Positions 9,823-19,654 are shown, counted from the stretch's first letter. The stretch: DNA of 54,676 bases from Rhodobacter sp. (GCA_020250445.1 JADCEF010000104.1:1-54676), one strand, 5' to 3'. Notes: generated by a model from the letters alone, not told the origin. Numbers and translations are program-made.

Positions 9823-10556
9823 TCCGAAAAGATACTCAATGCGCTGTCTCCCTGTTCGGGCGGAGTACTGTTGGGCTTATCTGCGTTTCCGCAGCCTTGG
9901 CTTTTGGAGTAACCTTTTCGGCAGGAACAACGGTCACTGCCGAAGACCTCCTGTCTGACCAGAAACTGTCGCTGTCTCTTGATGCCTTTCCGACTTTGAA
10001 GTTGGCCAAAAACATCGAAGAAAGCGTCGGCGCGGCTTTGGAAGACCTCAGTAAGAAGTATTTGGGGTACGCAAGCTGCGATGGCGGGACGGCAGAAGAT
10101 TTCGGCACCTCGGTCGAAGTTCTATCTGACGGGCCGGAATTCCTGAGTTTTGTGATCTATGCAGACGGCTATTGCGAGGGCGCTGCCCACCCGTGGCACA
10201 GCGCAGAAACCGTTAACTTCAATCTTGAAACCGGGCGGCGTACGGAACTGATTGAATTTCTCCCGGAGGAGTGGCGCCACGGCGATCATGCTGAGGATAC
10301 TCTTCGGGTGGTCTATTTCAATTTCGTTGGCGATTTGCCCGGTGAATGCGCAGAGACTTATGCAACCGCGTTCCAAGAAGGCTATTTGCAACTGCAAATT
10401 GGGCTGGACGAAGTGCGAAGCGAACTCGTGTTGCAAGCCCACGGCTTGGCCTATGCAGAATCATTCTGTTTGGACGAAGCCCGTGTTCCCATCAAATGGC
10501 TGGAAGGGGCGGGTTTTCATCGAAAACTGATCAGGGCACTCAGCGGATATCAGTAG
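9819..10556 (+). CDS. secreted protein with DUF3298/RsiV-like signature, lower GC
   Basis: A 245-aa exported protein. A GTG start overlaps the previous stop (GTGA), and a long N-terminal hydrophobic segment at about 18-37 looks like a signal peptide. The motif GYCEGAAHPWHS followed by NFNLETGR resembles the DUF3298/RsiV fold found in anti-sigma and peptidoglycan-deacetylase-linked proteins, where a CGGAHP-like motif and a 'F.L.TG' strand recur. Four or more cysteines suggest disulfides. Base composition is visibly less GC-rich than argH and lysA, with codons such as TTT, AAA and GAA used freely. This suggests insertion into the argH-lysA operon by transfer. The function is unknown. Confidence 0.65.
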   Translation: MIRKDTQCAVSLFGRSTVGLICVSAALAFGVTFSAGTTVTAEDLLSDQKLSLSLDAFPTLKLAKNIEESVGAALEDLSKKYLGYASCDGGTAEDFGTSVEVLSDGPEFLSFVIYADGYCEGAAHPWHSAETVNFNLETGRRTELIEFLPEEWRHGDHAEDTLRVVYFNFVGDLPGECAETYATAFQEGYLQLQIGLDEVRSELVLQAHGLAYAESFCLDEARVPIKWLEGAGFHRKLIRALSGYQ

Positions 10557-10653
10557 GGGCCGATCCTGCAAGGGGACAGGTGCCGGCCGACCGATTGTCG
10601 GGGTGCCTACTTCTGTTATACCGACGGTCGAACCACAGGTGGAGACGGCGAAG

Positions 10654-11919
10654 TTGGACCACTTCCTTTACCGCAACGGCCAGCTTCATGCCGAAGACGT
10701 GCCCCTGGCCGAGATTGCGGCCACCGTCGGCACGCCGGTCTACTGCTATTCGACAGCCACACTGAAGCGGCACTACCGTCTGTTCACCGAGGCGCTGTCG
10801 CCGCTGCCGCATCTGGTGTGTTTCGCGGTCAAGTCGCTGTCGAATGTGGCGGTGCTGAAAACGCTGGGCGATCTGGGGGCGGGCATGGATGTGGTGTCGG
10901 GCGGGGAATACCGCCGCGCCCGGGCGGCGGGCGTGCCGGGCGACCGCATCGTCTTCTCCGGCGTCGGAAAGACGCGCGAGGAGATGCGCCTGGCGCTGAC
11001 CGAAGGCATCCGTCAGTTCAATGTCGAATCCGAACCCGAATTGCGCGCCCTGTCCGAGGTCTGCGTCAGCCTGGGGGTGACCGCGCCGATTACCCTGCGC
11101 GTCAACCCCGATGTCGATGCCCGCACCCATGAAAAGATTGCCACCGGCAAGAAGGAAAACAAGTTCGGCATCCCGATCAGCCGCGCTTCCGAAATCTATG
11201 CCGAAGCCGCAGGCCTGCCGGGCATCGACGTGGTCGGCATTGATGTGCATATCGGCAGCCAGCTGACCGCGCTGGAGCCGTTTGAGCAGGCCTATCTGAA
11301 GGTTGCCGACCTGACGCAGCGCCTGCGTGCCGAAGGGCATGACATCCGGCGGCTGGACCTGGGCGGCGGGCTTGGCATTCCCTACAGCCGGTCGAATGAC
11401 GCGCCCCCCCTGCCGCTGGATTACGGCGCGCTGATCAAGCGCACCGTCGGCCATCTGGGCTGCGAGATCGAGATCGAGCCGGGGCGGCTGATCTCGGGCA
11501 ATGCCGGCGTGCTGGTGTCCCGCATCATCTACGTCAAACAGGGCGAAGGGCGCGATTTCCTGATCCTGGACGCGGCGATGAACGACCTGATCCGCCCGTC
11601 CATGTACGGCGCGCATCATGACATCGTGCCACTTGCAGAACCGGCGGTTGCCGTTCAGCCGCATGTCTATGATGTGGTCGGCCCGGTCTGCGAAACCGGC
11701 GACACCTTTGCCAGGGCGCGCCCCCTGCCTGCCTTGCGTCAGGGTGATCTTGTCGCCTTCCGCTCTGCCGGGGCTTACGGTGCTGTCATGGCCTCTGAAT
11801 ACAACAGCCGGCCGCTGATTCCCGAAGTTCTGGTGAAAGAGGATCACTTCGCCGTCATCAGGGCGCGACCAAGCTTTGACGAAATGCTTGCGCGCGATAC
11901 TCTTCCCCCATGGCTGTAA
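10654..11919 (+). CDS. lysA: diaminopimelate decarboxylase
   Basis: A 421-aa fold-type III PLP enzyme converting meso-diaminopimelate to lysine. The PLP lysine is Lys60 in FAVKSLSN; HIGSQ, the glycine-rich GGGLGIPY and the catalytic Cys346 in VVGPVCETGD are present. I chose the TTG at 10654: the mature start DHFLYRNGQLHAEDVP matches relatives, and a GGAG site lies about 9 bases before it. The GTG at 10603 would add 17 residues with no family counterpart. Followed by TIGR02302. Confidence 0.92.
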   Translation: MDHFLYRNGQLHAEDVPLAEIAATVGTPVYCYSTATLKRHYRLFTEALSPLPHLVCFAVKSLSNVAVLKTLGDLGAGMDVVSGGEYRRARAAGVPGDRIVFSGVGKTREEMRLALTEGIRQFNVESEPELRALSEVCVSLGVTAPITLRVNPDVDARTHEKIATGKKENKFGIPISRASEIYAEAAGLPGIDVVGIDVHIGSQLTALEPFEQAYLKVADLTQRLRAEGHDIRRLDLGGGLGIPYSRSNDAPPLPLDYGALIKRTVGHLGCEIEIEPGRLISGNAGVLVSRIIYVKQGEGRDFLILDAAMNDLIRPSMYGAHHDIVPLAEPAVAVQPHVYDVVGPVCETGDTFARARPLPALRQGDLVAFRSAGAYGAVMASEYNSRPLIPEVLVKEDHFAVIRARPSFDEMLARDTLPPWL

Positions 11920-11941
11920 CGGCCGCGACCAGGCAGAGGGC

Positions 11942-14464
11942 ATGATCAGGGATCCGACCGGCAGCGCCACATCTGAAAAACTCATCTGGCCCCTTCGCCT
12001 GACATGGGCGGGTCTGTGGTGCGAGCGTTTGACGCATGCCTTCTGGCCGGTTTGGACCATTGTCGCAGGCACGCTGTCGGTCCTTGCCTTCGGCATTCAG
12101 GACAGCCTTCCGATCGAAGCTGTCTGGATCGGCGGTGTCGCCGCCCTGGGAGGCAGCCTTTGGGCGCTTGTCGCGGGCCTGCGGCGGTTCCGCAGGCCAA
12201 GCCGGGACGACGCCCTGGCGCGACTGGACGCGGCCCTTCCCGGGCATCCCATCGCCGCCCTGACCGACACCCAGGCGATCGGGGTGACAGATGCCGCGTC
12301 GCTGGCGGTCTGGCAGGCCCACCGGGCACGCATGGCGGCGCGCGCGGACATGGCAAGACCGGTCGCGCCCGACCTGAAACTGTCGCGCCGCGATCCTTTT
12401 GCCCTGCGCTATGTTGCATTGACCGCGCTGGTAATGGCGTTGCTCTTCGGCTCTCTCTGGCGGGCCGGTTCCGTCGTGGGGATGTCGCCGGGGGGCGAGG
12501 CCCTGGCAAACGGCCCGGTCTGGGAAGGCTGGGCCCAGCCGCCCCTGCACACCGGCAAGCCCGCCCTTTACCTCAACGACATCACCCAAAGCCGGCTTGA
12601 CCTGCCCACGGGCACCCGCATCCAGGTGCGCCTTTATGGCGAGGTTGGCGCGCTGACCCTGACCGAAACCGTATCGAACCGGACCGATCCGCCGCCGGCG
12701 TCGGACCCCGCGCAGGAATTCGAGGTGGTCCAGTCCGGAACGGTCGAAATCGCCGGGCCGGGGGGGCGGCAGTGGAAGATCGTGGCCACCCCTGATTCCG
12801 CCCCCTCGATCATCGCGACGGGCGAGATCAGCCGCCAGGCGCAGGGCGAGATGGCGCAGGCCTTTACCGCCACGGATGACTACGGTGTCACCTCGGGTCA
12901 GGCGACGATTGTGCTGGACCTGCCGTCGGTCACCCGCAGCTATGGCCTGTCGGTCGATCCCGAGCCGCGCGATGCCATCGTGCTGGACCTGCCGATGCCG
13001 ATCACGGGTGATCGCACAGAGGTCAGCGAAACACTGGTCGATGATCTGTCAAAGCATCCCTTCGCCAATCTGCCGGTGACGATCACCTTTGCGGCCACCG
13101 ATGCCGTGGGGCAGACCGGCCAGTCCGCCCCCCTGTCGGTGATCCTGCCGGGACGGCGCTTTTTCGAACCGCTGGCGGCGGCCCTGATCGAGATGCGCCG
13201 CGATCTGCTGTGGTCCACGGCCAACGCCAGGCGCTCGGCCCAGATCCTCAAGGCGGTTACCCACCTGCCCGAGGGCTTCATCCGCAATGAACGCGCCTAT
13301 CTGCGCCTGCGCGTCCTGCTTCGGGATCTGGACGCTGCCGCAGCCACCGGGCTTGACGCTGCCCGGCGCGATGACATGGCCGAAGCCCTGTGGGACATCG
13401 CCCTGCTGGTCGAGGAGGGCGATCTTGCTTCGGCGCTGGAGCGTCTGCGCCGGGCGCAGGACCGGCTGGACGAGGCGATCAGGAACGGGGCCGACAAATC
13501 CGAGATCGACCGGCTGATGTCGGACCTGCGCGACGCGCTTGACGACTACATGCGCCAGCTTGCCGAAGAGGCACAGAAGAACCCCGATCAGCAGATGTCG
13601 CAAGACATGCAGGGCATGCAGATGTCGGCCGACCAGTTGCAGCAGATGCTCGACAAGCTGCAAGAGCTTATGGAAGAGGGGCGCATGGCCGAGGCCGCCG
13701 AGCTGATGGAGGCGCTGCGCAACCTGATGGAAAACATGCAGGTCACGCAGGGCCAGGGCGGCCAAGGTGGCCCCGGCGGCCAGGCAATGCAGGGTCTTTC
13801 CGATCTGCTGCGCGAACAGCAGGGCCTGTCTGACGAAAGCTTTCAGGAATTGCAGGACCAGTTCGGCGGCCGACAGGGCCAGCCCGGCCAGCCGGGACAG
13901 GATCAACCCGGTCAGGGAAACCGGCCCGGCACCGGCGGGGACGGGCAACTGCCGGATAACCGCAGCCTTGCCGAACGTCAGCAGGATCTGCGCAACCGGC
14001 TGGAAGGGCTGTCGCAGGGCTTGCCGGGCGCGGGCAGCCAGGCCGGGGAAGCAGGGCGTCAGCAGCTTGACAGGGCCGGCCGCGCCATGGACGAGGCCGA
14101 AGAGGCCCTTCGCAACGAAGATTTCTCTGGCGCGCTGGACCGTCAGGCCGAAGCCCTTGAAGCCCTGCGCGAAGGCATGCGCAACCTGGGCGAGGCACTG
14201 GCGCAGGAGCAGGGCCAGCCATATGGCGACGGAACCCGCGACGGCGAAGCCTTTGGCCGCGCAGACCCCGGCAGCCAGCGTGATCCGCTGGGGCGCAGTA
14301 CCGGCGAAATGGGCCGGATCGGTTCGGATCGCAACATGCTGCAAGGGGATGACGTCTACCGCCGCGCGCAGGACTTGCTCGACGAGATTCGCCGCCGCTC
14401 CGGCGATCAGACCCGTCCCGATGCCGAACTTGACTACCTCCGGCGGCTGCTGAACCGCTTCTGA
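11942..14464 (+). CDS. TIGR02302/DUF4175-family membrane protein
   Basis: An 840-aa protein. Hydrophobic helices lie near the N terminus (about 35-75) and near 155-175, followed by a beta-rich periplasmic part, a long helical region, and a Met/Gln/Gly-rich low-complexity stretch with repeats such as GQPGQPGQDQPGQ. The end, DELDYLRRLLNRF-like, is typical of the family. TIGR02302 occurs next to lysA in many alphaproteobacteria; its role is unknown. The ATG at 11942 was chosen over the frame opening at 11876 inside lysA. Confidence 0.88.
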   Translation: MIRDPTGSATSEKLIWPLRLTWAGLWCERLTHAFWPVWTIVAGTLSVLAFGIQDSLPIEAVWIGGVAALGGSLWALVAGLRRFRRPSRDDALARLDAALPGHPIAALTDTQAIGVTDAASLAVWQAHRARMAARADMARPVAPDLKLSRRDPFALRYVALTALVMALLFGSLWRAGSVVGMSPGGEALANGPVWEGWAQPPLHTGKPALYLNDITQSRLDLPTGTRIQVRLYGEVGALTLTETVSNRTDPPPASDPAQEFEVVQSGTVEIAGPGGRQWKIVATPDSAPSIIATGEISRQAQGEMAQAFTATDDYGVTSGQATIVLDLPSVTRSYGLSVDPEPRDAIVLDLPMPITGDRTEVSETLVDDLSKHPFANLPVTITFAATDAVGQTGQSAPLSVILPGRRFFEPLAAALIEMRRDLLWSTANARRSAQILKAVTHLPEGFIRNERAYLRLRVLLRDLDAAAATGLDAARRDDMAEALWDIALLVEEGDLASALERLRRAQDRLDEAIRNGADKSEIDRLMSDLRDALDDYMRQLAEEAQKNPDQQMSQDMQGMQMSADQLQQMLDKLQELMEEGRMAEAAELMEALRNLMENMQVTQGQGGQGGPGGQAMQGLSDLLREQQGLSDESFQELQDQFGGRQGQPGQPGQDQPGQGNRPGTGGDGQLPDNRSLAERQQDLRNRLEGLSQGLPGAGSQAGEAGRQQLDRAGRAMDEAEEALRNEDFSGALDRQAEALEALREGMRNLGEALAQEQGQPYGDGTRDGEAFGRADPGSQRDPLGRSTGEMGRIGSDRNMLQGDDVYRRAQDLLDEIRRRSGDQTRPDAELDYLRRLLNRF

Positions 14465-14470
14465 CGCCGC

Positions 14471-15370
14471 TCAGCCGCCTTGCCCGTCCAGTCCGATCAG
14501 GTCACGCAGGCCCCTGTTGGCTGACTGAAGCATGGTATTGACACCCAGCCGCGCCTGGTCAACAGCCTCGACATAGGCCTGGACCACGCTTTCGCTGGCC
14601 GGCAGTACCGAAACAATGCCCGGTGCCGAGACATAGGCAGACCACATCAGCACGGCGATAAAGACGATCAAGACAAGGCCTGCGCGGAAGCCGCGCCGTT
14701 CCTCGTACTCCTCGACGTCGGTTTCGGGATACTCATCTTCTTCGCGCGGCTCGTTAATGGCGCGAAGAGTAGAGTTGATTTCCTCGATATCGGGCAGCGG
14801 TCCGCGCTGTGCGGGCGAGCGTGCCGCCAGATCATCCTCTTCGGCAGGCGCTTGCGCGCTGACTGACGGATCGGCAAACCGCGCCTGCCCTGCCGGGACC
14901 GGAAAGGGCAGGAGCGGCGGTACCGGCGATACAGGCGGCGCAAGCCCCGGTTCATCCTGCACCTCTACGGGGGGCGGGGCCTCGGCGCGGCGGGCGGCCG
15001 CTTCGCGCGCGGCCTCTTCCCGCAGAACCGCAAGGACGCTGTCATCAAGGCGACGACGCTGCGGCGCGTCGGCGTCTTCCTTTTGCAGCGGCACATCCGG
15101 CGGCTCTTCGCCGGTCAGGGCTTTGGCGTCTGGTTCGGCAATCCTGCTCCGCGTGTTGTCGTCCAAATCAATGCCCTGCGGCGCAGACAGACCGGGGCCT
15201 GCCGGATCATCCTGCGCCGGAAAGCCCTCGTCGGCTGCACGCCCGGCATCCTTGGGCATCTGAAACCAGGCATGTCCGCAGCTTGAACACTGCACATCCC
15301 GCCCCTCGGGCGGGATGGCTGCATCATCAACCTCGTACTCCGCTTCACAACTCGGGCAAATCAGCCGCAT
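14471..15370 (-). CDS. MJ0042-type zinc-ribbon membrane protein
   Basis: A 299-aa protein. The N terminus MRLICPSCEAEYEV followed by VQCSSCGHAW gives two CxxC pairs, a zinc ribbon of the MJ0042 type. A long acidic, Pro/Ala-rich linker with no predicted fold follows, then one transmembrane helix near 227-248 (GLVLIVFIAVLMWSAYV) and a short periplasmic tail. It is found beside ftsE in Rhodobacterales. The function is unknown. The start at 15370 puts the first cysteine at residue 5, as in relatives. Divergent from ftsE. Confidence 0.85.
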   Translation of the reverse strand: MRLICPSCEAEYEVDDAAIPPEGRDVQCSSCGHAWFQMPKDAGRAADEGFPAQDDPAGPGLSAPQGIDLDDNTRSRIAEPDAKALTGEEPPDVPLQKEDADAPQRRRLDDSVLAVLREEAAREAAARRAEAPPPVEVQDEPGLAPPVSPVPPLLPFPVPAGQARFADPSVSAQAPAEEDDLAARSPAQRGPLPDIEEINSTLRAINEPREEDEYPETDVEEYEERRGFRAGLVLIVFIAVLMWSAYVSAPGIVSVLPASESVVQAYVEAVDQARLGVNTMLQSANRGLRDLIGLDGQGG

Positions 15371-15568
15371 GTTCTTCCTGTTCCCGGGGGCTCGCGTCCA
15401 GCAGCTTCCGCCTGCCATTTCGCCCTCTTCTAGCAATGATGCATCGCTTCTCCAAGCATTTGTGTCCGACAAACCAAAGAACGGCTTGCCACAAGCAATT
15501 GAATCCGGCGCAAAACCGGGCAAGACTGCACCGCACCCGGCCCCTGGGGCCGGCATACCGGGGGTCCT

Positions 15569-16240
15569 GTGATCGCGTTCGACAGTGTCGCCTACAGTTA
15601 CGGCGGGGCCGAGCTTCTGTCTGAAGTGTCGCTGCGGCTTGCGCCGGGGTCATTCCACTTTCTGACGGGGCCGTCCGGGTCGGGGAAGTCCACCTTTCTC
15701 AAGCTGTGCTATGCCGAATTGCGCCCCACGGCGGGGCGGATCAGCATTTTTGACCGCGATGTCCGCAGCCTTGGCCGGGATGACATCGCGCGCACCCGCC
15801 GCCGCATCGGCATTGTCCATCAGGATTGCCAGTTTCTGGATCATTTGCCGCTTGCCGCCAATGTGGCGCTGCCACTGACCGTGACGGGACGGGACACCTC
15901 TGTGCAGGACCTGTCCGATCTGCTGGCCTGGGTCGGCCTTGGCCATCTGGCCGATGCCCTGCCGCCCTCGCTGTCGGGCGGGGAACGGCAGCGCGCCGCG
16001 CTGGCGCGGGCGGTGATCATCGCCCCGGACGTGATTCTGGCCGATGAGCCGACCGGCAATGTCGACTGGGAAATGTCACTGCGGCTTCTGTCGCTGCTGG
16101 TCGAATTGAACCGGATGGGCAAGACGATCCTTGTTGCAACCCATGACCTGACCCTGATCCGTACGGTCAAACAACAGATCGCCGCCCGCGTTCTGCGGAT
16201 CCGCAACCAGCGGATCCAGCTTGCCGGGGCAGACCTGTGA
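15569..16240 (+). CDS. ftsE: cell division ATP-binding protein
   Basis: A 223-aa ABC ATPase. Walker A GPSGSGKST is at 34-42, the ABC signature LSGGERQRA at about 135, and Walker B VILADEP and the switch His (ATHD) follow. With FtsX it forms the complex that activates septal peptidoglycan hydrolases. The start is GTG at 15569; upstream 15371-15568 is a divergent promoter region. The stop overlaps the ftsX GTG (GTGA). Confidence 0.93.
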   Translation: MIAFDSVAYSYGGAELLSEVSLRLAPGSFHFLTGPSGSGKSTFLKLCYAELRPTAGRISIFDRDVRSLGRDDIARTRRRIGIVHQDCQFLDHLPLAANVALPLTVTGRDTSVQDLSDLLAWVGLGHLADALPPSLSGGERQRAALARAVIIAPDVILADEPTGNVDWEMSLRLLSLLVELNRMGKTILVATHDLTLIRTVKQQIAARVLRIRNQRIQLAGADL

Positions 16241-17124
16241 CGGGGGTACCCGGCACGGCGCTGCGCCAGGCGAACCGGGTTGTGCCCCCGTCCGGCCCCA
16301 GCGCCTGGCTGACCACGCTGACCTCGGCTGCGATGGCGTTTCTGGCGGTGTTTGCCCTGGCGCTTGCGCTGGCCTCGGGTCGGCTGGCCGCCCGCTGGAC
16401 CGAAGGTCTGGCCAACAGCGCCACCATCCGCATCTCGGCCCCGGCCGATCAGATGGCCCGCCAGACGCAGGCCGTGCTGGATCTGCTGGCGACCACGCCG
16501 GGCGTGGCATCAGCCCGGGCCATGACGGATGAGCAACAGCGCAAGCTGCTGGAACCCTGGTTCGGCCCGGACCTGCCGCTGGATACCCTGCCCATTCCCA
16601 GGCTGATCGAGGTGACGCAAGACGGCGCGGGATATGACGGCGAAGGGCTGCGCCTGCGGCTGGCCGCCGAAGCCCCCGGCGCAATCCTGGATGACCACAC
16701 CCGCTGGCGCGTTCCGCTGGCCGTCGCCGCAGGGCGGCTGCGCATCCTTGGTCTGGCCTCGGTCGTGCTGATCGTGGGAACCATGGCCGCCATGATCACG
16801 CTGGCGGCCAATGCAGCGCTGGCCAGCAACGCGCAGGTCATCCGCGTGCTGCGTCTGGTCGGCGCGCGCGATGCCTTCATCGCCCGTGCCTTCGTGCGCC
16901 GTTTCACCCTGCGCGCCCTGTCGGGTGCTGCCATCGGCACGGCGCTGGGGATGCTGGCGGTGGCTGCCCTGCCTTCGGCGGACGCGGCGGGCGGGTTTCT
17001 GACCGGGCTTGGCTTTCAGGGGGCGGGCTGGCTCTGGCCGCTTGCGCTGCCGCCCCTTGCCGCCGTGGTGGCCTTTGTCACCACCCGGATCGCCGCCTTC
17101 GGCAAGCTGCGGAAGGTGATGTGA
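16237..17124 (+). CDS. ftsX: FtsX-like cell division permease
   Basis: A 295-aa membrane protein. One transmembrane helix lies near 28-48, then an extracytoplasmic domain to about 165, then three helices (about 168-190, 220-245 and 262-285), the FtsX topology. The partner of FtsE; the GTG start shares bases with the ftsE stop. Its stop overlaps the plsC start (TGATG). Sequence conservation is modest, as usual for alphaproteobacterial FtsX; the call relies on topology and on pairing with ftsE. Confidence 0.88.
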   Translation: MTGVPGTALRQANRVVPPSGPSAWLTTLTSAAMAFLAVFALALALASGRLAARWTEGLANSATIRISAPADQMARQTQAVLDLLATTPGVASARAMTDEQQRKLLEPWFGPDLPLDTLPIPRLIEVTQDGAGYDGEGLRLRLAAEAPGAILDDHTRWRVPLAVAAGRLRILGLASVVLIVGTMAAMITLAANAALASNAQVIRVLRLVGARDAFIARAFVRRFTLRALSGAAIGTALGMLAVAALPSADAAGGFLTGLGFQGAGWLWPLALPPLAAVVAFVTTRIAAFGKLRKVM

Positions 17125-17882
17125 TGGCAGGTTCCGTGCAATGGCTGCGGTCGGTGCTGTTCATCGCGCAGATGTATCTGGCGATGCCGCTGTTCGCGAT
17201 TGTCTGCACGCCCTTTGCGCTGTTCAGCCGCCCCGCCGCCTTTGCCGCCTGCCACGCCTATTGCCGCTGGGTGCGCTGGACCGCCGGATGGATGGTGGGC
17301 CTGCGGTCCGAGGTGCGCGGCACCCCGCCGCAGGGCGAGGCTCTGATTGCGGCCAAGCATCATTCGTTCTTTGACATCATCATCCTGTTCAGTGCCCTGC
17401 CGCGCGCCAGGTTCATCATGAAGAAGGAACTGAAATGGGCACCGATCCTGGGCTGGTATGCGCTGCGCCTGGGCTGCGTGCCAGTGGATCGCGGCAAGCG
17501 GGGACAGGCGATTGCCGCCATGATGAAGGCGGTTCAGGACGGCAGGCAGGACCCCGGCCAGCTGATCATCTATCCCGAAGGCACCCGGACCGCGCCGGGT
17601 GCGCGCCCCGCCTACAAGATCGGGTCCGCAGTTCTTTATGCCCAGCTGGGGCAAAGCTGCGTGCCCGCCGCGACCAATGTCGGGGTATTCTGGCCGCGCC
17701 ACGGCTTTCATCGCAAGCCCGGCCTTGCGGTGGTGGAATTTCTTCCTGCCATCATGCCCGGCCTGACCAACGCCGAATTCATGGCGGAACTGGAGCAGCG
17801 CATCGAAACCGCGTCCAACGCGCTGATGGCCGAGGCGGGCTTCATCGCGCCGGCGCAGGGTACCCCCCGGCATGGCCACTGA
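17124..17882 (+). CDS. plsC: 1-acyl-sn-glycerol-3-phosphate acyltransferase (PlsC family)
   Basis: A 252-aa acyltransferase that forms phosphatidic acid from lysophosphatidate and an acyl donor at the inner membrane. The HX4D motif is His79-Asp84 in AKHHSFFD, and the glycerol-phosphate motif YPEGTR is near 150. An N-terminal hydrophobic helix (10-33) anchors it. The ATG at 17124 overlaps the ftsX stop (TGATG); a GTG one codon earlier is possible. It overlaps the TfoX gene by 11 bp. Confidence 0.9.
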   Translation: MAGSVQWLRSVLFIAQMYLAMPLFAIVCTPFALFSRPAAFAACHAYCRWVRWTAGWMVGLRSEVRGTPPQGEALIAAKHHSFFDIIILFSALPRARFIMKKELKWAPILGWYALRLGCVPVDRGKRGQAIAAMMKAVQDGRQDPGQLIIYPEGTRTAPGARPAYKIGSAVLYAQLGQSCVPAATNVGVFWPRHGFHRKPGLAVVEFLPAIMPGLTNAEFMAELEQRIETASNALMAEAGFIAPAQGTPRHGH

Positions 17883-18216
17883 CCCCGGCAGGGCGGCCCA
17901 TGTCGCCGAACAGATGTCGGCGGCAGGTCAGATCGGCCTGCGCAAGATGTTCGGTGAATACGCCGTCTATCTTCAGGGCAAGGTGGTGGCGCTGATCTGT
18001 GACAACCGGCTTTTCGTCAAGCGAACTGCCGGAACCGTGCCGCTTTTGCCCGATCCGCAGATGGGGCCGCCCTATCCCGGTGCCAAACCCCATATACAGG
18101 CCGATATCCTGCTGGATGACCCCGACGCACTTGCGGCGCTGGTGCTTGCCGTTGCGCACGATCTGCCCGGGCCAAAGCCGAAAGCCCCGAAGAAGGTGCA
18201 GATACCAAAGGCCTGA
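17872..18216 (+). CDS. TfoX N-terminal domain protein
   Basis: A 114-aa protein with the TfoX_N pattern: LRKMFGEYAVYLQGKVVALICDNRLFVK, then the PYPGAKPH motif and a Lys/Pro-rich end. TfoX/Sxy regulates competence in gammaproteobacteria, but this short single-domain form has no assigned role in alphaproteobacteria. It overlaps plsC by 11 bp, so translation is probably coupled. Confidence 0.85.
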   Translation: MATDPGRAAHVAEQMSAAGQIGLRKMFGEYAVYLQGKVVALICDNRLFVKRTAGTVPLLPDPQMGPPYPGAKPHIQADILLDDPDALAALVLAVAHDLPGPKPKAPKKVQIPKA

Positions 18217-18303
18217 CACAGACCTTGTTCCGGGCCGGTATGTAAGCGGCACATCCGCACAGGGATGTTTCACCAGGGTGCAGGGTGCCGCCCCCCGCCC
18301 GGC

Positions 18304-18618
18304 TCAGGCCAATTTCAGTGCCGCAATCCCGGCCACGATCAGCAGGATTCCCGCCACCCGCAGCAGGCTGACCGGCTCGTCAAACAGCGCCACTGCCAGA
18401 ACCGCCGTGCCCACCGCCCCGATCCCGACCCAGACGGCATAGGCCGTGCCCACGGGAAGCGTTTTCATCGCAAGACTGAGCAGCCAGAAGCTGCCAAGGG
18501 CCCCCACAACGGTTGCAAGGCTGGGCCAGAACCGCGTGAAGCCTTCGGAATACTTCAGCCCGATGGCCCAGCCGGTTTCCATCAGACCGGCAATCAGGAC
18601 GATCAGCCAGGGGTTCAT
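18304..18618 (-). CDS. gdx: SMR-family exporter, Gdx/SugE type
   Basis: A 104-aa protein with four transmembrane helices. Glu14 in GLMETGWAIGLKY is the essential proton/substrate carboxylate. The Gdx-specific pattern W-x-x-GLKY plus MKTLPVGTAYAVWVGIGAVG separates it from EmrE-type multidrug pumps. Gdx proteins export guanidinium as antiparallel dimers; that substrate is inferred from the motifs. Its ATG shares one base with the accA stop (TGATG), so it is the last gene of an accA operon rather than under its own riboswitch. Confidence 0.85.
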   Translation of the reverse strand: MNPWLIVLIAGLMETGWAIGLKYSEGFTRFWPSLATVVGALGSFWLLSLAMKTLPVGTAYAVWVGIGAVGTAVLAVALFDEPVSLLRVAGILLIVAGIAALKLA

Positions 18619-19577
18619 CAGGCGGCAAGCCCCTTGGTGCCCATGTCCAGAAACTTCTGACGCCGGTCCTTGACCAGCGCGTCGGCCTTTTTGCCGACAA
18701 GGTCCTTCAGCATCGCCTCGATAGCCTTGCCCACCGCGTCGATCGTCTCGCCTCGCCCGCGCTGCGCCCCGCCCAGCGGTTCCTTGATGATCCGGTCGAT
18801 CACGCCCAGCTTTTGCAGGTCCTGCGCCGTCAGGCGCAGCGCCTCGGCCGCCTCGCGCATCTTTTCGGCGTCCTTCCACAGGATCGACGCGCAGCCTTCG
18901 GGCGAGATCACCGAATAGATCGAATGTTCCAGCATGGCGATCCGGTTCGCCGTGGCAAAGGCCACCGCCCCGCCAGAGCCGCCTTCGCCGATGATCACGC
19001 TGACCAGCGGCACGCCGATTTCCAGGCATTTCGCGGTCGAGGTGGCAATCGCCTCTGCCTGCCCGCGTTCTTCCGCACCCTTGCCGGGATAGGCGCCGGG
19101 CGTGTCGATCAGCGTCACCACCGGCAGGCGGAACCGCTGCGCAAGGTCCATCAGCCGGATCGCCTTGCGGTAGCCTTCGGGGCGCGCCATGCCGAAGTTG
19201 CGCTGGATCCGGGTCTTGGTATCGTTGCCCTTTTCGTGGCCGATCACCATCACCGGCGCATCGTTGAACCGCGCCAGCCCGCCCATGACCGCATGGTCAT
19301 CGGCAAAGTTCCGGTCCCCCGCCAGCAGGGTAAACTCTGAAAACAGGGCATCGATGTAATCCTTGCAATGCGGCCTGTCCGGGTGCCGGGCCACCTGGCA
19401 TTTCTGCCAGGGGGTCAGACCCTTGTAGAGGTCCTTGAGCAGCGCCTCCGCCTTGCGGTCCAGGGCCGCCGCTTCCTTTTCCACATCCATTTCCCGGTTG
19501 GCCCGCGCCATCGCACGCAGTTCTTCCGCCTTGCCCTCGATCTCGGCCAGGGGCTTTTCGAATTCCAGGTAGTTCAT
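18618..19577 (-). CDS. accA: acetyl-CoA carboxylase carboxyltransferase subunit alpha
   Basis: A 319-aa subunit of the carboxyltransferase that makes malonyl-CoA for fatty acid synthesis, acting with AccD. Family landmarks: the N-terminal [38 protein letters not shown] and the oxyanion-forming GEGGSGGA. The length equals E. coli AccA. The open frame continues upstream to 20096, but that is antisense to the MGMT-like gene's other frame and lacks family similarity. Followed directly by gdx. Confidence 0.96.
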   Translation of the reverse strand: MNYLEFEKPLAEIEGKAEELRAMARANREMDVEKEAAALDRKAEALLKDLYKGLTPWQKCQVARHPDRPHCKDYIDALFSEFTLLAGDRNFADDHAVMGGLARFNDAPVMVIGHEKGNDTKTRIQRNFGMARPEGYRKAIRLMDLAQRFRLPVVTLIDTPGAYPGKGAEERGQAEAIATSTAKCLEIGVPLVSVIIGEGGSGGAVAFATANRIAMLEHSIYSVISPEGCASILWKDAEKMREAAEALRLTAQDLQKLGVIDRIIKEPLGGAQRGRGETIDAVGKAIEAMLKDLVGKKADALVKDRRQKFLDMGTKGLAA

Positions 19578-19654
19578 CGGGCACTCCTCAAGCCGGTCGG
19601 TCCTATATGGCCAGAGGCGGGGCAAGAAGCAACTCGCCCCGAACGGGCGTGGCC

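Noticed and set aside
13049-14344. Long minus-strand frame opposite TIGR02302
   Set aside because: Composition-driven shadow of the Gln/Gly-rich region; no ribosome site or recognisable domain.
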